Below, in pieces: positions 17,097 through 26,034 of a stretch of 64,000 nucleotides of DNA (position 1 is its first letter; each line of letters opens with the position of its first letter). The notes beneath the pieces were generated by a model. It saw only the letters and a list, made by a program, of their open reading frames with translations, was not told where the DNA came from and did no database searches. Origin of the DNA: Hymenobacter sublimis. GTDB taxonomy: Bacteria; Bacteroidota; Bacteroidia; Cytophagales; Hymenobacteraceae. Where the stretch lies: NCBI RefSeq assembly GCF_023101345.1, contig NZ_CP095848.1, positions 1,673,501 through 1,737,500 on the forward strand, given 5' to 3'. A program made the position numbers and the translations under genes.

Positions 17097-18203
17097 ATGT
17101 CCGCAGGCTTTCGTTTTCGGGATTACGTGCCCGAGGAGTCGACCGAAAAAGGCTTCGACTCCCTCTTCAAGATATTCATGCAGCTTGTCACCATCACTAG
17201 CGGCGACGTGGGTGAGGCCCTTTCGTGGCTGAACGAGCTGGATAAGCAGTACGGCCTGACTGACGACGGCTACGGCATGGGCGACTTCATTGAGGACCTT
17301 AAAAAGAAGGGCTACATTGATGAAGACCCGCAGGAGCCGGGCGCCTTTAGCATCACGGCCAAAAGCGAGCAGAACATCCGTAAGTCGGCCCTGGAGGAAA
17401 TTTTTGGCAAGCTCAAGAAGTCGGGCCAGGGCAACCACCGCACGCCCCACACGGGCCAGGGCGACGAGCAAAGCACCGACATGCGGGAGTTCCGCTTCGG
17501 CGATTCGCTCGACCAGATTTCCATGACCGAGTCCATTCGGAATGCTCAGCTCAACCACGGCATGGAGGGCGACAACTTCATGCTGACGGAAAACGACTTG
17601 GAGGTGCGCGAGAACGAGCACAAGTCGCAGACCAGTACGGTGCTTATGATTGACATTTCGCACTCCATGATCCTGTACGGCGAGGATCGGATTACGCCCG
17701 CCAAAAAGGTAGCTATGGCTCTGGCCGAGCTGGTGAAGCAGAAGTATCCCAAGGACTTTCTCGATGTCATCGTGTTCGGTAACGACGCCTGGCAGATTGA
17801 GGTCAAGGAGCTGCCTTACCTGCAAGTGGGGCCCTACCACACCAACACGGTAGCGGGCCTGGAGTTGGCCCTGGATCTGCTGCGCAAACGCAAAACGCCC
17901 AACAAGCAGATTTTCATGATTACCGACGGCAAGCCCACTTGCCTGAAAGAAGCCAACGGCTACTACAAAAACTCCTTTGGCCTCGACCGGAAAGTGGTCA
18001 ACAAAACCCTAAACCTGGCCGCGGCAGCCCGCCGGCTGAAGGTGCCCATTACTACCTTTATGATTGCCTCGGACCCCTACCTGCAGCAGTTTGTGGAAGA
18101 GTTTACGCAGGTAAACCAGGGCAAAGCCTACTACAGCTCCCTGAAAGGCCTGGGCCACCTGATATTTGAGGACTATAAGCGCAACCGCCGCAAGTCAGTG
18201 TAA
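17097..18203 (+). CDS. VWA domain protein, partner type of MoxR ATPases
   Basis: 368 residues, no signal peptide. The N-terminal half (1-170) is charged and helical, ending in a linker rich in Gly/Gln/Asp. A von Willebrand factor A domain begins near 180 with a complete MIDAS motif MIDISHSM (D186, S188, S190) and a later MITDGKPT (metal-site Thr/Asp). Such cytosolic VWA proteins usually act with a MoxR-type AAA+ ATPase in metal-cofactor insertion or complex maturation. A matching ATPase is encoded at 23718, 5.5 kb away. The pairing is an inference from family habit. Confidence 0.82.
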   Translation: MSAGFRFRDYVPEESTEKGFDSLFKIFMQLVTITSGDVGEALSWLNELDKQYGLTDDGYGMGDFIEDLKKKGYIDEDPQEPGAFSITAKSEQNIRKSALEEIFGKLKKSGQGNHRTPHTGQGDEQSTDMREFRFGDSLDQISMTESIRNAQLNHGMEGDNFMLTENDLEVRENEHKSQTSTVLMIDISHSMILYGEDRITPAKKVAMALAELVKQKYPKDFLDVIVFGNDAWQIEVKELPYLQVGPYHTNTVAGLELALDLLRKRKTPNKQIFMITDGKPTCLKEANGYYKNSFGLDRKVVNKTLNLAAAARRLKVPITTFMIASDPYLQQFVEEFTQVNQGKAYYSSLKGLGHLIFEDYKRNRRKSV

Positions 18204-18234
18204 CTGCCTGAGGCACTATCTCAAACTGATTTTT

Positions 18235-18280
18235 CACAGAAAAAGCCGCTAACGCAGAACGTCAGCGGCTTTTTCTGTGA
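18235..18280. terminator. Bidirectional terminator (16-bp perfect stem)
   Basis: CACAGAAAAAGCCGCT (18235-18250) pairs with AGCGGCTTTTTCTGTG (18264-18279) between the convergent VWA and receiver genes. Confidence 0.85.
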
Positions 18281-18313
18281 AAAGATTCGACGAGCTACGA
18301 ACAGGTAGGCGGG

Positions 18314-18727
18314 CTAGGCCGGAAACTCCAGGTTGAAATGCTGCTTCAGCACCTCATGGACCATTTTTTTGGTCAGGGGCTTGTTCAGGAACCCATTGGT
18401 GGGTAGCTGCTGCAGGCGGGTGACGTCGCGGGGGTTAAGCGAGGTAGTCAGCATCACGATGACCACGGACTGCTTGTGGGCAAAGGAGAGGTTTTGGTAG
18501 GCTTCCAGAAAGTCGAAGCCATTCATGACGGGCATGTTAATATCGAGCAGAATCAGGGCCGGACAGGTGTCGTTGGGGCCGTTCTGCTCAATGAGGCGCA
18601 GGGCCTCGCGGCCGTTTTCTGCTACCAGCACTTGGTCGGTTACCCCCAGGTTTTCCAGGAGCAGCCGGTTAAGAAAGTTGGTGGTTTTGTCGTCGTCCAC
18701 CAATAAAATGCAGGAAATCTTATCCAT
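18314..18727 (-). CDS. Stand-alone CheY-like response regulator
   Basis: 137 residues forming one receiver domain. The acidic pocket is D11-D13, the phosphoacceptor is D62 (ILLDINMPVMNG), the switch residues are T94/T95 (MLTTS), and the conserved lysine is K116 in FLNKPLT. There is no output domain. It lies 62 nt downstream of the PAS histidine kinase gene on the same strand, so the two probably form an operon. The receiver is the likely phosphotransfer target, passing the signal by protein contact or to another phosphorelay member. Confidence 0.9.
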   Translation of the reverse strand: MDKISCILLVDDDKTTNFLNRLLLENLGVTDQVLVAENGREALRLIEQNGPNDTCPALILLDINMPVMNGFDFLEAYQNLSFAHKQSVVIVMLTTSLNPRDVTRLQQLPTNGFLNKPLTKKMVHEVLKQHFNLEFPA

Positions 18728-18789
18728 TATGTATTGTAGGAATTTAGCTGCACGTAACTACGCGTAATCCGGAAGCCCAGCGCATCGGG

Positions 18790-21120
18790 TTAGTGCCGAA
18801 AATACACCTGAAAGCTGGAACCTACCCCAACCTGGCTGCTGACCATGATTTTTCCGCCGGCATTGTCTACCATTTTCTTGACCATGTACAGCCCAATGCC
18901 GCTGCCCTCCACGTGGTTATGAAACCGGCGGAACATGCCAAATAGTTGTTCCTGATGCGTGTTCGCAATGCCCAGGCCGTTGTCCGTAACGGTTAGTACG
19001 TGGTAGGGCGGGGCCAGCTCGTAGCTAATGCGTACCAGCGGGGGGCGGTCCGGGGCGCGGTATTTTAGGGAGTTACTCAGCAGGTTATACAGCACAGAAC
19101 GCAGGTTTTTGGCCGAGAACCGAACAACCAGCCCCCCCGGAACCCTGCTCTGAAGTTGGCCCGCCGCGGCTGCCCGCAGCGGCTCCAGGTCCAGGCATAC
19201 GTCTTGCAACACGCTGGCCAGCTCCACGAGAACCGCTTCCTCGCTGTTTTCCTTCTGCAGCTTCACAACGTCCGTGAGGTTGGCAATGGTTTTGGTGAAG
19301 CGGTCCACGGACTCCTGCATCATATCCGTGAGGCGCTGCACCTGCCCGGAGTGCCGGGTTTCGGGCGGCAGCGTCTGCAGCAAGGCGTGCAGCAGCCCCT
19401 CGATATTATGAATGGGGGCTTTCAGGTCGTGGGAGGCGGTGTACACGAAGTTGTCCAGGTCGTTGTTGGTTTGCACCAACTGCTCGTTCATCTGCTTAAG
19501 CTCCGTGATGTCAATGGCCGAGCCCACGTAGCCGTACAGCTCGCCGTTGGGGTAGTAGCTGGGGGCGCCCTGCGCCAGCAGCCAGCGGTATTGCCCATCG
19601 TGGCGCCGCATGCGGTGTTCCAGCCGGTAAATGGTTTGGCGGCTGATGGCCTCCGTCAGGATGTGCTGGGCGTGCTCCAGCTCCTCAGGATAAAGGTAGC
19701 TGGCCCAGCCTACCCGCAGGTACTCCTCCAGGCTCACGCCCACAAACTCCAGAAAGGCCCGGTTAACGTAGCGGATCGACGAATCTGGATGCACGGCCCA
19801 CACGTGGTTGGGTGCCGCGTCGGCCATGATGCGGAACCGCTCCTCGCTTTCCTCTAGCTCGGCGGCATACTTCTCAATGCGCTGGCGGGCCAGCATCAGG
19901 TCCGTAACATCGGCGCCCGTGTTTACGATGCCGTACACGCTGCCATCGGGGTTGTACAGGGGCGTGAAGTTGTAGTGGTAGTAAAAGGTTTGAGGCGCGC
20001 CGTCGATTACTACCTCTATCTGCTGGTTCCGAACGCCAAACGGCTGCCCAGTAGCAAACACCTGCTCCATTTGGAAGAATACATCCTGGTCTTCGAACTC
20101 GGGCAGTACCTCAGCAAAGGCCCGGCCCAGCACGGCGCGGCCTTTGCCCCAGGCTGTTAGCATGGCTTGGTTTGCTGACTGAATGCGTAGATCCTGGCCT
20201 ACGTGCACGCTAATCGGAAAGGGCGCGCTGTCTACCAGGGCCCGCACCTGCCGCTCACTTTCCTCAACCTGCTGCCGCGCTATTACCTGTGCCGTCACGT
20301 TGTGCGCCACGCAAAAAACGCCGGCGGCGGTAGCATCGGTAGGGTTTTCAAAGTAGGCCTGATAGATGAAGTTATAGTACTGCACCGGCTGCTCGGGCCC
20401 CGCAAATTGCACCGGATATTCGGTGCCGAAGTAGGATTCTCCGGTTTTGCGCACTTGGTCCAGCAGCTCGGCAAATCCATGCTCGCGGGCGTGGGGTAGG
20501 GCCGCGAACAGGGGCTGCCCCGTAACGGCCGGGGTAGTGCCCCAGAAACGGTGCATTTCGTCGTTGGCCAGTTCAATTGTGTATTCCGGGCCGGTGAGAA
20601 TGCAAACGGCCACCGGGGCCTGCAGAAACAGCCCGTACGTTTTCTCAATCTTGCTCAACTCGCGCTGCTGATCCTGCTTGCGCACCTGTTCGGTAATGTC
20701 CTGGGTAGTGTGCAGCAAATACTGCACCTGCCCGGCCGCGTCCAGCAAGGGTTTGGTCAGGCTAGACCAATAGCGGGGCTCAAAAACTCCGGCCGCATTA
20801 CGCAAGTCGTAGCGCACAACGGGCATCTGGTCGGACTGCTGGGTGTGGGCCGCGTTTTGCAAGGAGGCACGCAAGGCCGAGGGGCCCGTGGCCGTGGGGG
20901 CATCCGGGTTTTCGGGGTACACCGTAAACACGCTCTGGCCAATTACTTGCTGGCGGGTGCGGGCCGTGAGTTCAAGCAAATCCGTGCTGATAGCCAGCAC
21001 CGTGTAGGCGGGAGCATTGGGCGCCAGCAGTAGAAAGCTGCCCGGCAGGGCCTCAAATGCTGCCTGATAATCCACGGGTTGGTCTGGCACGGAAGGCAAG
21101 GGCTGAGATGAGGGAAGCAA
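18790..21120 (-). CDS. Cytosolic multi-PAS sensor histidine kinase
   Basis: 776 residues with no membrane helix, so a cytosolic sensor. Four PAS regions follow in order (about 20-150, 155-280, 290-410, 425-545). The last is the best match, with RFRIMADAAPNHVWAV and a PAC-like YGYVGSAIDITELK. The kinase core has phospho-His564 in TASHDLKAPIHNIEGLL, N-box NLLSNSLKY (679-687), G1 DNGLGI (713-718) and G2 GSGIGLYM (739-746). It autophosphorylates and should signal through the receiver encoded just downstream. Ligands or cofactors of the PAS domains cannot be deduced. It is divergent from the TlpA-like gene; a TATCTTTC box lies near 21135-21145 on the minus strand. Confidence 0.9.
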   Translation of the reverse strand: MLPSSQPLPSVPDQPVDYQAAFEALPGSFLLLAPNAPAYTVLAISTDLLELTARTRQQVIGQSVFTVYPENPDAPTATGPSALRASLQNAAHTQQSDQMPVVRYDLRNAAGVFEPRYWSSLTKPLLDAAGQVQYLLHTTQDITEQVRKQDQQRELSKIEKTYGLFLQAPVAVCILTGPEYTIELANDEMHRFWGTTPAVTGQPLFAALPHAREHGFAELLDQVRKTGESYFGTEYPVQFAGPEQPVQYYNFIYQAYFENPTDATAAGVFCVAHNVTAQVIARQQVEESERQVRALVDSAPFPISVHVGQDLRIQSANQAMLTAWGKGRAVLGRAFAEVLPEFEDQDVFFQMEQVFATGQPFGVRNQQIEVVIDGAPQTFYYHYNFTPLYNPDGSVYGIVNTGADVTDLMLARQRIEKYAAELEESEERFRIMADAAPNHVWAVHPDSSIRYVNRAFLEFVGVSLEEYLRVGWASYLYPEELEHAQHILTEAISRQTIYRLEHRMRRHDGQYRWLLAQGAPSYYPNGELYGYVGSAIDITELKQMNEQLVQTNNDLDNFVYTASHDLKAPIHNIEGLLHALLQTLPPETRHSGQVQRLTDMMQESVDRFTKTIANLTDVVKLQKENSEEAVLVELASVLQDVCLDLEPLRAAAAGQLQSRVPGGLVVRFSAKNLRSVLYNLLSNSLKYRAPDRPPLVRISYELAPPYHVLTVTDNGLGIANTHQEQLFGMFRRFHNHVEGSGIGLYMVKKMVDNAGGKIMVSSQVGVGSSFQVYFRH

Positions 21121-21288
21121 GGTAGCAGAAGGCGAAAGATATTACTACCACAGACAACCGCCGCGCGTAGCCTGCTGCCAGCCGCAAAAGATGCCCGACA
21201 TCAAAAAATAGTGGATTCGTCATCAGGTAGTTAGCTAGTCATTTTCGGCGGAGCGCTACCTTAAGCACGATTTTACTATCCTGCCTAT

Positions 21289-22761
21289 ATGAAATATTTG
21301 GTTCCTGTAGTATTCGCATTAAGCGGCTGCGCTACCCTTCGGACCTCGTCGCCGCCTGCCGCGCCCCTGGCCATGGTGGCCCCTACTACCGCGGTGTTGC
21401 GCGGCCGGTTACTCCACGCTGCTCCCCACGATACCGTGCGAATCTGGCGCAAGCTACCTCCTCTGGCCGAGCGCGGGCAGCAGAAATTTCCGGTAGCACC
21501 CGATGGCTCGTTTGAAGTCCGGCTGACCGGCCTCACCGGGCCCATCGATGCGCAACTGGTTCTCGGCGATGCGCTTACGGTGTACCTCAGCCCCGGCGAC
21601 TCGCTGGAGCTCACCGCCGACCGGCAGCAGTTGCTCGCCACCCTGCGTTTCAGGGGGCGCGGGGCCCACGCCAACAACTACCTCACCCAGGCCCAGCGCC
21701 ACTTTGACTACAACTTCGGGGAGCTGCCCGAAAACCTGCACGCGGCCGTGACCCCGCCCGAGTTCCGGCAGCGAGCCGACGCCTACCACCAGCGCCAGCT
21801 CGATACCCTTGCGGCCTGGCAGGCACGGCAACCCTTGCCCGCGGAGCTAGTGACGTTGCGCCGGCAACTGCTAGAGTTGCAGCGCGGGCTTTCCCTGTTG
21901 CGCTACGTGGGCCACCGTAAAGGCCAGGCCCAGCGGGAGCCCGAGTTGCCCGCTGGCTACTTCGACTTTCTGAAAACGCTACCCTTGCCCGCTGAGGGTC
22001 TGTTTGCTGCTCGTCCCACGTTCCTTCAAACCCTAGCTTTCTTCCATGGGGCTTACAGTTACGTGTTTCTGCTGCCGCCTTCCGATCAACTTTCCTTGGC
22101 TCCTAATCTTCCGGATCGGCTTTACGCACCCGCCACGGCTCACCTGGGCGAAACCACCCTGCGCGACCAAGTGATAGGGGAAATGTTGCTGAGGCAGCTG
22201 TATGATTTCCCGACCACCCGCGCGGCGGTAGGGGCCGTGCTGCCGACTTACCTGGCCCGCACGCACGACTCCACGTACGTGCGCAGTGTGCGCCACGCCT
22301 GGCGCGTAACGGGCGGCTTACAGCCCGGCCAACTAGCCCCGGCCTTTGCCCTACGCGACGGCCAAGGCCAAACCGTGACACTAGCCGACTTCCGGGGCAA
22401 GGTCATCTACCTCGATTTCTGGTACAGCAGCTGCGCCCCTTGTCTGGCCGAAACCCCCGCCGCCGTAAAGCTGAAAAAGCAGTTTCTGGGTCGCGACGTG
22501 GTGTTTCTCTACATCTCCGTAGACCGCAAAGCTACTGACTGGCAGCGGGCCCTGGCTAAGTACCCGCTTACCAGCCCCGGTAGCGTACACCTGCTCGACC
22601 CCGGCGGGGAAAAGGCTTCTTCGGCGTACGGCGTATCGGCCTTTCCCAGCTACTGGATTATCGGGCGCGATGGGCGCATCTGGCGCGGCGGTGCCCCGCG
22701 TCCCTCCGCCGGTACTGAAACGGTGGCCGCGCTGGAGCAAGCGTTGGCGCAAAAGCCCTGA
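21289..22761 (+). CDS. TlpA-like thiol-disulfide oxidoreductase lipoprotein
   Basis: 490 residues. A short lipoprotein signal ends at the lipobox LSGC (Cys14). Residues 35-125 form a beta-rich domain like the DUF4369 region that precedes thioredoxin folds in Bacteroidota. A helical middle segment (130-340) follows. The thioredoxin/AhpC-like domain starts at GQLAPAFALRDGQGQTVTL (about 347) and holds a CAPC redox pair (C382, C385) in DFWYSSCAPCLAE. The mature protein should be a membrane-anchored periplasmic disulfide reductase, as in cytochrome c maturation or oxidative protein repair. Its partner is unknown. A convergent gene starts 27 nt beyond its stop. Confidence 0.85.
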   Translation: MKYLVPVVFALSGCATLRTSSPPAAPLAMVAPTTAVLRGRLLHAAPHDTVRIWRKLPPLAERGQQKFPVAPDGSFEVRLTGLTGPIDAQLVLGDALTVYLSPGDSLELTADRQQLLATLRFRGRGAHANNYLTQAQRHFDYNFGELPENLHAAVTPPEFRQRADAYHQRQLDTLAAWQARQPLPAELVTLRRQLLELQRGLSLLRYVGHRKGQAQREPELPAGYFDFLKTLPLPAEGLFAARPTFLQTLAFFHGAYSYVFLLPPSDQLSLAPNLPDRLYAPATAHLGETTLRDQVIGEMLLRQLYDFPTTRAAVGAVLPTYLARTHDSTYVRSVRHAWRVTGGLQPGQLAPAFALRDGQGQTVTLADFRGKVIYLDFWYSSCAPCLAETPAAVKLKKQFLGRDVVFLYISVDRKATDWQRALAKYPLTSPGSVHLLDPGGEKASSAYGVSAFPSYWIIGRDGRIWRGGAPRPSAGTETVAALEQALAQKP

Positions 22762-22788
22762 GGGCAGTAGAAACAAGCGGTATGGGTG

Positions 22789-23484
22789 CTAAGGATGATA
22801 GGGCAAGCGGTACTGCTCTAGTTGCACAGTGTTGGCCGCCCGTTGATACCAATCATTGAACACCAGCTCTAGAGTATCTACTTCAAAGGAGCCGATACGT
22901 GTCTGCTGCTCTTGCTGCACTAGGGCTACTAAGTGGGCCGGGTCGCGGAGTGGCGTCGTGAAGCGTACGACGGTGGAATGGGCCGTACGCAGGGCGTAGC
23001 GCTGGTCGATGGACTGCGGTAAGCTGGAGTGCCGAAACGCTACTCGTAGCGCATTGCGCAGCTTTTCCAGGCTATCGTCTTCCGGAAAGCCCTGTACCAT
23101 AATACCACCGGCGGAAACCGTTAGGCCGGCGTAGCGAATACGGAACGGGCCCACCGCGCGCAGCACAGTTCCCACCAGCTGCCGGTAGGCCGCTGAGTCC
23201 ACGAGGTGCAGGGAAAAGCCAGGGTAGCAGGAAATAATGGACAGGATGGTAAGATGCGTGTCGGAGGCAGGGTAGTAGTACTGGTTGGGCTCTGCGCGCT
23301 GCACAGTGGCTAGTACTTCGGCAATGCGGGCGGTAACTGCGGCCGGAGGGCGGGCCAACAAGGTGAGGCCCCGGCGGGAGTCCTGCTCTGGCACCTCAAG
23401 CAGCAAGTCAAGTTCAGCCTCGCCCTGCAGAAGCTGGCGAACGGCGACAGTTCGCATGGCGTCATAGTGTTCCTGTAGGCTCAT
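22789..23484 (-). CDS. 2H phosphoesterase-superfamily protein (2'-5' RNA ligase-like)
   Basis: 231 residues from the ATG at 23484. The ORF continues upstream to 23622, but the N-terminal extra part is basic and atypical. Two H-x-T/S-x motifs of the 2H fold are present: THLTILSI (H77, T79) and AHSTVVRF (H169, T171), in two halves of similar size. Enzymes of this fold act on cyclic phosphates or 2'-5' RNA ends; the substrate here is unknown. No signal peptide, so it should be cytosolic. It is convergent with the TlpA-like gene and divergent from the AAA+ gene. Confidence 0.75.
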   Translation of the reverse strand: MSLQEHYDAMRTVAVRQLLQGEAELDLLLEVPEQDSRRGLTLLARPPAAVTARIAEVLATVQRAEPNQYYYPASDTHLTILSIISCYPGFSLHLVDSAAYRQLVGTVLRAVGPFRIRYAGLTVSAGGIMVQGFPEDDSLEKLRNALRVAFRHSSLPQSIDQRYALRTAHSTVVRFTTPLRDPAHLVALVQQEQQTRIGSFEVDTLELVFNDWYQRAANTVQLEQYRLPYHP

Positions 23485-23717
23485 ACAAAGGCAGTGAGTG
23501 AAAAGCAAAACCAAAGCGGTGCCCTGGCTTTGCTCTACGCGGGCTGGGGGTGAGTTCCAGCGTCGCAACCTACACCCGAAAAACCTGCCCCGCCAGAAGT
23601 CCTTCTTTTCTTCCCGAACCAACCACCCTGCTTCCTAGTTATACTACTACCTCCGCCACCCGAGCCGAACTACCACTGGTCCGGATTCCGTAGGGTGGCC
23701 GGTAATCCACTCCCCGT

Positions 23718-25244
23718 ATGACGCAACCCGACATCCGCACCCTCGGTGCCCTGAAGAAATCCGGCTATCAGCCCCGCTCCGTGAAGCAGGAGCTGCGTGA
23801 CAATCTGATTACCAAACTGCAAAGCAAGGAGGACGTGTTTCCCGGCATTTATGGCTACGAGGAAACCGTAATTCCTGAACTCCAACGCGCCATTCTGGCC
23901 GGCCACCACATCAACCTGCTGGGCTTGCGTGGCCAGGCTAAAACCCGCATTGCCCGCCTGTTGGTAGGCTTGCTCGATGAGTTTATTCCGGTAGTAGAAG
24001 GCTCGGAGCTGAACGATGACCCGTTGCAGCCCCTGTCGGTTTTCGCCAAAAACCTGATTGCCGAGCGCGGCGACGATACGCCCGTAACCTGGCTGCACCG
24101 CGACGACCGGTACACCGAGAAGCTGGCTACCCCCGATGTATCGGTAGCCGACCTCATCGGCGACGCTGACCCCATTAAAGCCGCTACCCTGAAGCTGCCG
24201 TATTCTGATGAGCGGGTAATTCACTTCGGCCTGATTCCTAGGGCGCACCGTGGCATTTTCGTGATTAACGAGCTGCCCGACTTGCAGGCCCGCATTCAGG
24301 TGTCCCTGTTCAACATTCTGCAGGAAGGCGACATCCAGATTCGGGGCTTCAAGGTGCGCCTGCCCTTGGATCTGCAATTCGTGTTCACGGCCAACCCCGA
24401 GGACTACACCAACCGGGGCTCCATCGTAACGCCCCTCAAAGACCGTATTGACGCCCAAATCATCACGCATTACCCGAAATCTATTGAAATCGGTAAGCGC
24501 ATTACCAAGCAGGAAGCCCGCATCCGGGAGGAGCAGAAAGGCCTGGTGACCAGCAACGAAATCGTGCACGACTTGGTGGAGCAGGTGGCCGTTGAAGCCC
24601 GTGGCTCCGAGTTCGTGGACGCTAAATCGGGCGTGTCGGCCCGCCTCACCATCTCGGCCTACGAGCAGGTAGTGGCCGGAGCGGAGCGCCGGGCCCTGAT
24701 CAATGGCGAGAAGAATACCTACGTGCGCGTGGGCGACTTTATTTCGGCCGTGCCCGCCATTACGGGCAAGGTGGAGCTGGTGTATGAAGGCGAGCAGGAA
24801 GGTGCGGGCATCGTGGCCGAAAAGCTCATGGGCAAGGCCGTACGTACCCTGTTCCTGAACTTCTTCCCTGACCCCGACAAAGCTAAAAAGCTGAAAGGCC
24901 GCCCTTCGCCCTATAAAACGGTGCAGGAGTGGTTTGGCAGCGGCCACACCGTGGACATGCTCCACGATGCCTCCACGAAAGACTACCGCGCCGCTCTCGA
25001 CCAAGTGCCCGGCCTGCGCGACATTGTGAAGGAGCTGCACCCCAACGAGGACGAGGAAACCACCTACTTCCTGATGGAGTTTCTGCTCCACGGCCTCTCG
25101 GAGTACAGCCTGATTTCGCGCAACCGCCTTACCGCCGGCGCCCAATTCAAGGACCTGCTCAGCAGCATGTTCACCATGCCTAGCTTCGGCGAAGATGACG
25201 ACGAGGACGAAGACGAAAAGCCCCAGCGCGGCCGCCGCCGCTAG
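23718..25244 (+). CDS. MoxR/magnesium-chelatase-type AAA+ ATPase
   Basis: 508 residues. Walker A is GLRGQAKT (69-76). A Walker-B-like stretch, HRGIFVINELPDL (about 177-189), has Asn-Glu in place of the usual Asp-Glu. Sensor 1 is in FTANPEDYTNRGS (about 223-235). The ATPase module resembles the ChlI/MoxR branch of AAA+ proteins. The C-terminal third is a helical domain ending in a strongly acidic then basic tail (EDDDEDEDEKPQRGRRR). Such ATPases remodel target complexes together with a VWA protein; the one at 17097 is the obvious candidate. Cytosolic. The target is unknown. Confidence 0.87.
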   Translation: MTQPDIRTLGALKKSGYQPRSVKQELRDNLITKLQSKEDVFPGIYGYEETVIPELQRAILAGHHINLLGLRGQAKTRIARLLVGLLDEFIPVVEGSELNDDPLQPLSVFAKNLIAERGDDTPVTWLHRDDRYTEKLATPDVSVADLIGDADPIKAATLKLPYSDERVIHFGLIPRAHRGIFVINELPDLQARIQVSLFNILQEGDIQIRGFKVRLPLDLQFVFTANPEDYTNRGSIVTPLKDRIDAQIITHYPKSIEIGKRITKQEARIREEQKGLVTSNEIVHDLVEQVAVEARGSEFVDAKSGVSARLTISAYEQVVAGAERRALINGEKNTYVRVGDFISAVPAITGKVELVYEGEQEGAGIVAEKLMGKAVRTLFLNFFPDPDKAKKLKGRPSPYKTVQEWFGSGHTVDMLHDASTKDYRAALDQVPGLRDIVKELHPNEDEETTYFLMEFLLHGLSEYSLISRNRLTAGAQFKDLLSSMFTMPSFGEDDDEDEDEKPQRGRRR

Positions 25245-25324
25245 CTTGTTCTGCTGATGCGGAAGGAAGTTGGGTACATCATCTAACGAAGTAATTCAGA
25301 TTCCTCCTGCGTCGGAATGACAAT

Positions 25325-25365
25325 GAAAACGCCCCGGATACCGAAAGGTGTCCGGGGCGTTTTCG
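25325..25365. terminator. Terminator of the AAA+ gene (14-bp perfect stem)
   Basis: GAAAACGCCCCGGA (25325-25338) pairs with TCCGGGGCGTTTTC (25351-25364). It also carries A/T runs for termination from the opposite side. Confidence 0.82.
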
Positions 25366-25456
25366 TTAGCTAGCATCTGGTGGAGCGGATTAAGAGCCGA
25401 TCATATTAAGAACCGCAAGCAGGACTGACTGGCCTGTATTAACAGTTAACTCGAAG

Positions 25457-25554
25457 ACCGTCCTGCAGAGGCGCAGCCGAAGCATCTCGCGTGCTGATGT
25501 TAGGATTACCACTGCAACATTAGCCCGCAAGACGCTTCGCTTGGCAAGACGGCG
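25457..25554. repeat. REP/MITE-like imperfect hairpin repeat
   Basis: CCGTCCTGC...CCGAAGCATCTCGCGTGCTGATGTT on the left is imperfectly complementary to ACATTAGCCCGCAAGACGCTTCGC...GCAAGACGGC on the right, over about 45 nt with a short spacer. It shares the GAAG-centred arm design of the element at 63849. It lies inside the 365-nt gap between two convergent genes (25245-25609), which otherwise holds only the terminator. Confidence 0.6.
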
Positions 25555-25609
25555 TTATGCTATGGATAAGCTGTGAGTGGTAGCCCAGCCTGATGCTTAG
25601 GTAGCCAAT

Positions 25610-25873
25610 CTAGCTGTTGCCAACTTGCCGGGCTTTGGCCTCGTTCTTCAAGGCCTTCAGGCGTAGCTGGCGAGCTTTGAGCTCCTGCTTTTCGCTTTTG
25701 GCCCGAAGCTCCGCTTCATCGCTAATGCGTTTTTGTTCGGCTACTCGGTTTTGCATCTCCTGAATCTGTGGGTCGGAAGAGCTTCCTTCGCCTTTTACTA
25801 AGCTGCAGCCCATGCTCAGCGGTAGTAGCAACAAAACGGGAAGTAATCGAAGTTGATGGTTGGACACTAACAT
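25610..25873 (-). CDS. Small coiled-coil lipoprotein
   Basis: 87 residues. The signal has a Leu-rich core (8-19) and lipobox LSMGC with Cys23. The mature part is one charged helix (about 36-80) with regular Leu/Ala/Lys/Glu spacing, probably a coiled coil. It resembles small envelope lipoproteins of Lpp-like size, but no family is recognised. The upstream 160 nt (25874-26034) is AT-rich with no feature I can name. Confidence 0.62.
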   Translation of the reverse strand: MLVSNHQLRLLPVLLLLPLSMGCSLVKGEGSSSDPQIQEMQNRVAEQKRISDEAELRAKSEKQELKARQLRLKALKNEAKARQVGNS

Positions 25874-26034
25874 AGTGACAATTATTAAGTGACAGGTGCT
25901 ACTGTTACGAAATCATCAAGCAAGTTGTTAAAGATGAGCTTCTTAGTGAGAAGTAGATAATGTTACAGTTTATGTAATTTCTGATCCGCAGACAGCTCTG
26001 TTTGTAGCTACTCTGAGCGGCAGCGCTAGCCGCT

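Noticed and set aside
17013..17840. 275-codon minus-strand frame opposite the VWA gene
   Set aside because: Shadow frame; the plus-strand VWA protein has an intact MIDAS motif and explains the sequence.
23670..25145. 491-codon open frame on the minus strand opposite the AAA+ gene
   Set aside because: It is a compositional shadow of the high-GC plus-strand gene; the translation is rich in Val/Gly/His/Leu repeats and has no domain.
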